A stretch of DNA of 17,827 bases, taken from positions 1 to 17,827 of the forward strand of contig CAMPGT010000047.1 of NCBI GenBank assembly GCA_946885665.1, read 5' to 3'. This stretch comes from an uncultured Chitinophagaceae bacterium. GTDB taxonomy: Bacteria; Bacteroidota; Bacteroidia; Chitinophagales; Chitinophagaceae. The notes under the pieces are model-generated. The model saw only the letters and a program-made list of their open reading frames with translations. It made no database searches and had not been told where the DNA came from. Positions 15,873 to 17,827 of this stretch are shown here, one piece after another; the first letter of the stretch is position 1, and each line of letters begins with the position of its first letter. A program made the position numbers and the translations under genes.

Positions 15873-17144
15873 TTAATGAGAGCCGCGGCGCGCGTTGATC
15901 ACCACAACCGGGTTGGCAATTCCATTCAAATCGTAAACGATCCTGCCTTCCCTGATGGTCATTTCACATTCGAATTTCTGGTTGGCCTTCAACTTATAAC
16001 CCATCCTGTCGAATATGCCGAAGTCGCCCTTGCGCATGTTCAGTATGGCTATATCTGCAACAGAGCCGACAGATAAATTACCCAGCTCTTCCCGCTGAAT
16101 AGCCTGTGCAGGCGCCCAGGTTGAAGCTTTGATCACTGCGGGTATGTCCATGCCTAGCGCGACGAATGTTGACATTACATTCAGCATATTCTTCATCGCG
16201 GCATTCATGCTGCCGGTGTGCAGGTCGGTGCTCATGGTGTTGGGAAAGAAGCCGGCTTTTGTTGCGGGAATGGCCTGCCTGTAATCAAAGCTTCCTCCAC
16301 CATATCCCACGTCAAAGACGATCCCTCTTTGCTGCGCAGTTTTAACGAATGGTTTCAGCTCCCTTGTTTTCAGGTCAACGATGGGGTCTCTTCTGTCCAG
16401 TTCAGTAAAGGTGTGCGTATAGATATCGCCGGGACGCAGGTGTTTAAAAAACAATTCCTCGATAGACAAAGGTGCGTGCGTGTCGTCGCCACCAAAGTCA
16501 ACGATCACGGGCATCTTCGCCATGGTGCCTGCTTTTACCGCATTGTCAACCGGCGTCCATTGCGCGGCTTCGTAATGCGCCACCTTGAATCCAACTACAT
16601 ATTGTCTGTATCTCCTCGCTACCATGGCCGCCATTTTGGGGTCCATGTCCATCGTATCCTGTTCGTAGGCGCCGCCTCTCATTCCCTCACCAACAATGTT
16701 GAGGAACGACAGCACCCTCGTCTGTGAATTATCAATAATATTTTTCTTGAATAAGGGAAACGATTTCCAACCTGCGCCGCCACAATCAACAACGGTGGTC
16801 ACGCCTACCCGAAAGGTGAATCCATCGGGCGGAAGGGCGAGCAGCCCATTGCTGAGGTAGTGATCGGGTTCGGTACCGGCAAACACGTGCGCGTGCATAT
16901 CTATCAGCCCCGGCGTAACGTACATGCCGCGTGCGTCAACTACCTGCACTGCGCCGGTGGTGTCTATATTTGCGGCAACCATCGCTATCTTACCGTCCTT
17001 CACGGCCACGTCCATCACTTTGTCAATATTGTTCTTCGCGTCAATTACATGACCGCCTTTGATGACGATCGAATACTCCTGCGACCTGACTGAAAATACA
17101 AAGCCTGTCAGTACGGCGAGTACAAGCAATGCTCTTTGTTTCAT
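15873..17144 (-). CDS. Amidohydrolase/deacetylase family metallohydrolase (COG3964-like)
   Basis: This is a 423-residue amidohydrolase-superfamily enzyme with a Sec signal peptide (1-22, FSVRSQ), so it is exported. Motifs are VTPGLIDMHAHVF with H84 and H86, VVDCGGAGWKSF (118-129), VGFKVAH with K187 (probable carbamylated lysine), YTHTF with H244, STDLHTGSMN with D307, and the closing LGNLSVGSVADIAILNM. Relatives in COG3964 include deacetylases such as Oant2987/Atu3266, which act on acetyl-(R)-mandelate-type substrates. The beta-5 position, where the superfamily usually has His, reads VIVDFGG with D216. The gene lies 18 bp after the PLP-enzyme gene and 54 bp before the TIM-barrel gene, suggesting one operon for a substituted amino or hydroxy acid. 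The exact substrate is unknown. Confidence 0.85.
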   Translation of the reverse strand: MKQRALLVLAVLTGFVFSVRSQEYSIVIKGGHVIDAKNNIDKVMDVAVKDGKIAMVAANIDTTGAVQVVDARGMYVTPGLIDMHAHVFAGTEPDHYLSNGLLALPPDGFTFRVGVTTVVDCGGAGWKSFPLFKKNIIDNSQTRVLSFLNIVGEGMRGGAYEQDTMDMDPKMAAMVARRYRQYVVGFKVAHYEAAQWTPVDNAVKAGTMAKMPVIVDFGGDDTHAPLSIEELFFKHLRPGDIYTHTFTELDRRDPIVDLKTRELKPFVKTAQQRGIVFDVGYGGGSFDYRQAIPATKAGFFPNTMSTDLHTGSMNAAMKNMLNVMSTFVALGMDIPAVIKASTWAPAQAIQREELGNLSVGSVADIAILNMRKGDFGIFDRMGYKLKANQKFECEMTIREGRIVYDLNGIANPVVVINARRGSH

Positions 17145-17162
17145 TATGTAGTAGTTCTGATT

Positions 17163-17827
17163 TTAAACAGCCGCTTTTTTAAGTTCTTCGTTAACACGCG
17201 AGGCCACAATTTTTTCTTCCCCGGGTTTGAGCATGAAAACGGTAATATTGATGGTATTATCTCCCTCTCCCATTACTTCAATAGACGGCGCGCCATTGCG
17301 GAGTCTTTCCTGCATTTCTTTCCTGGTCAGTTTCACCAGCGACTGATCCCATGAAATGCTCAGCTTCGGCGTATGATTGGCTATCTCGGGCACACTCACT
17401 TTTGTTGAAACACCGTTTACTTTCTTCGCGGCTTTTTCGATGGTGGCCACCTGGTCCTCCCACATCTTCCATTCCTTGTCATGATCCTGCTTCACGTAGC
17501 GGTCGAGTGCGGCGTACATGCCCAGTATTTCTTCCTTGTTCACCTTCATGCCGCGGCCAATATTTCCTCCTCGTGGAGGTGCGCTCAGCCTGGCTGCAGC
17601 AACAAGGTGCTTCTTTCCCAGCAGCAAACCTGCGCTTTGCGGGCCGCGCAGCGCCTTTCCTCCTGAAATACATACCAGGTCGAAACCCATGTCGGTATAT
17701 TTCCAGAGATTTTCGACCGGCGGAACGTCGGCAGCAATATCAATGATGGTAGGAACATTATTTTTCTTCGCCACTTCCAGCCATTCCTTGTGAAGGATCT
17801 TTCCATGCGGCGAGCTCTCATTGAGGT
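17163..17827 (-). CDS. SelA-like PLP enzyme (aminotransferase class V fold), 5' end missing
   Basis: The coding frame runs off the right edge: codons before the GTG at 17774 continue in frame (…HGKILHKEWLEVAKK), so that GTG is internal. About 220 C-terminal residues are visible. They include IIDIAAD, with an Asp likely to contact the PLP ring nitrogen, and SGGKALRGPQSAGLLLG, with the Schiff-base Lys (visible residue 57), characteristic of SelA-related lyases such as D-glucosaminate-6-phosphate ammonia-lyase (DgaE). The C-terminal small domain ends in ELKKAAV. It precedes the amidohydrolase by 18 bp. In other bacteria SelA-like PLP enzymes are encoded beside COG3964 amidohydrolases. A lyase or racemase acting after deacetylation is plausible; the substrate is unknown. 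Confidence 0.82.
   Translation of the reverse strand, partial: LNESSPHGKILHKEWLEVAKKNNVPTIIDIAADVPPVENLWKYTDMGFDLVCISGGKALRGPQSAGLLLGKKHLVAAARLSAPPRGGNIGRGMKVNKEEILGMYAALDRYVKQDHDKEWKMWEDQVATIEKAAKKVNGVSTKVSVPEIANHTPKLSISWDQSLVKLTRKEMQERLRNGAPSIEVMGEGDNTINITVFMLKPGEEKIVASRVNEELKKAAV

Noticed and set aside
17163..17774. Complete short gene starting at the GTG at 17774
   Set aside because: The frame is open to the window edge with plausible family sequence, so this is an internal Val codon of a truncated gene.

Overview
The window looks like a chromosomal segment of a Bacteroidota bacterium, most likely of the Chitinophagaceae or a close relative. The evidence is: a giant secreted subtilase ending in a type IX secretion (Por) sorting domain; an ECF sigma factor followed by a one-TM/beta-barrel fusion protein; a DUF5777 beta-barrel and YceI pair; lipoproteins with CSK-type N-termini; a BlaI/M56 pair driven by a promoter that fits the Bacteroidota -33 TTTG / -7 TAnnTTTG layout; and a Tat-exported TIM-barrel protein. 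The genus assignment is inference. I see no tRNA, rRNA, IS, prophage or CRISPR. No gene-free stretch exceeds 300 bp.

Layout. (1) 1-240: about three copies of a 79-bp GC-rich, hairpin-forming tandem repeat, cut by the left edge. (2) 273-2419, plus strand: a DUF488 protein and a secreted M81 (MlrC-like) metallopeptidase. (3) 6973 down to 2460, minus strand: ECF sigma factor, membrane-anchored beta-barrel protein (probable anti-sigma), CHRD lipoprotein, then after a hairpin a small cytochrome-c-like lipoprotein, YceI and a DUF5777 beta-barrel protein. This looks like a sigma-controlled cell-envelope module and is the best candidate for an undescribed system. (4) 9136 down to 7145, minus strand: blaI-type repressor and M56 (BlaR1/MecR1-like) membrane peptidase, 3 bp apart, with a promoter carrying two operator dyads and a strong terminator after the peptidase gene. 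The M56 protein has no beta-lactam-binding domain; it ends in a Pro-rich linker and a 15-residue-repeat coiled coil. No beta-lactamase lies nearby. (5) 9313-14913, plus strand: an 1866-residue S8 protease with many beta-sandwich domains and a type IX sorting signal. (6) 17827 down to 14910, minus strand: a SelA-like PLP enzyme (cut by the right edge), an amidohydrolase/deacetylase and a Tat-exported sugar-isomerase-like protein. They are probably one catabolic operon, and its last gene overlaps the protease gene at the stop codons.

Functionally the region mixes envelope sensing (ECF/anti-sigma, BlaI/M56) with secreted or periplasmic catabolism (S8 protease, M81 peptidase, amidohydrolase, TIM barrel). 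All family calls come from reading motifs by eye; no database search was run.
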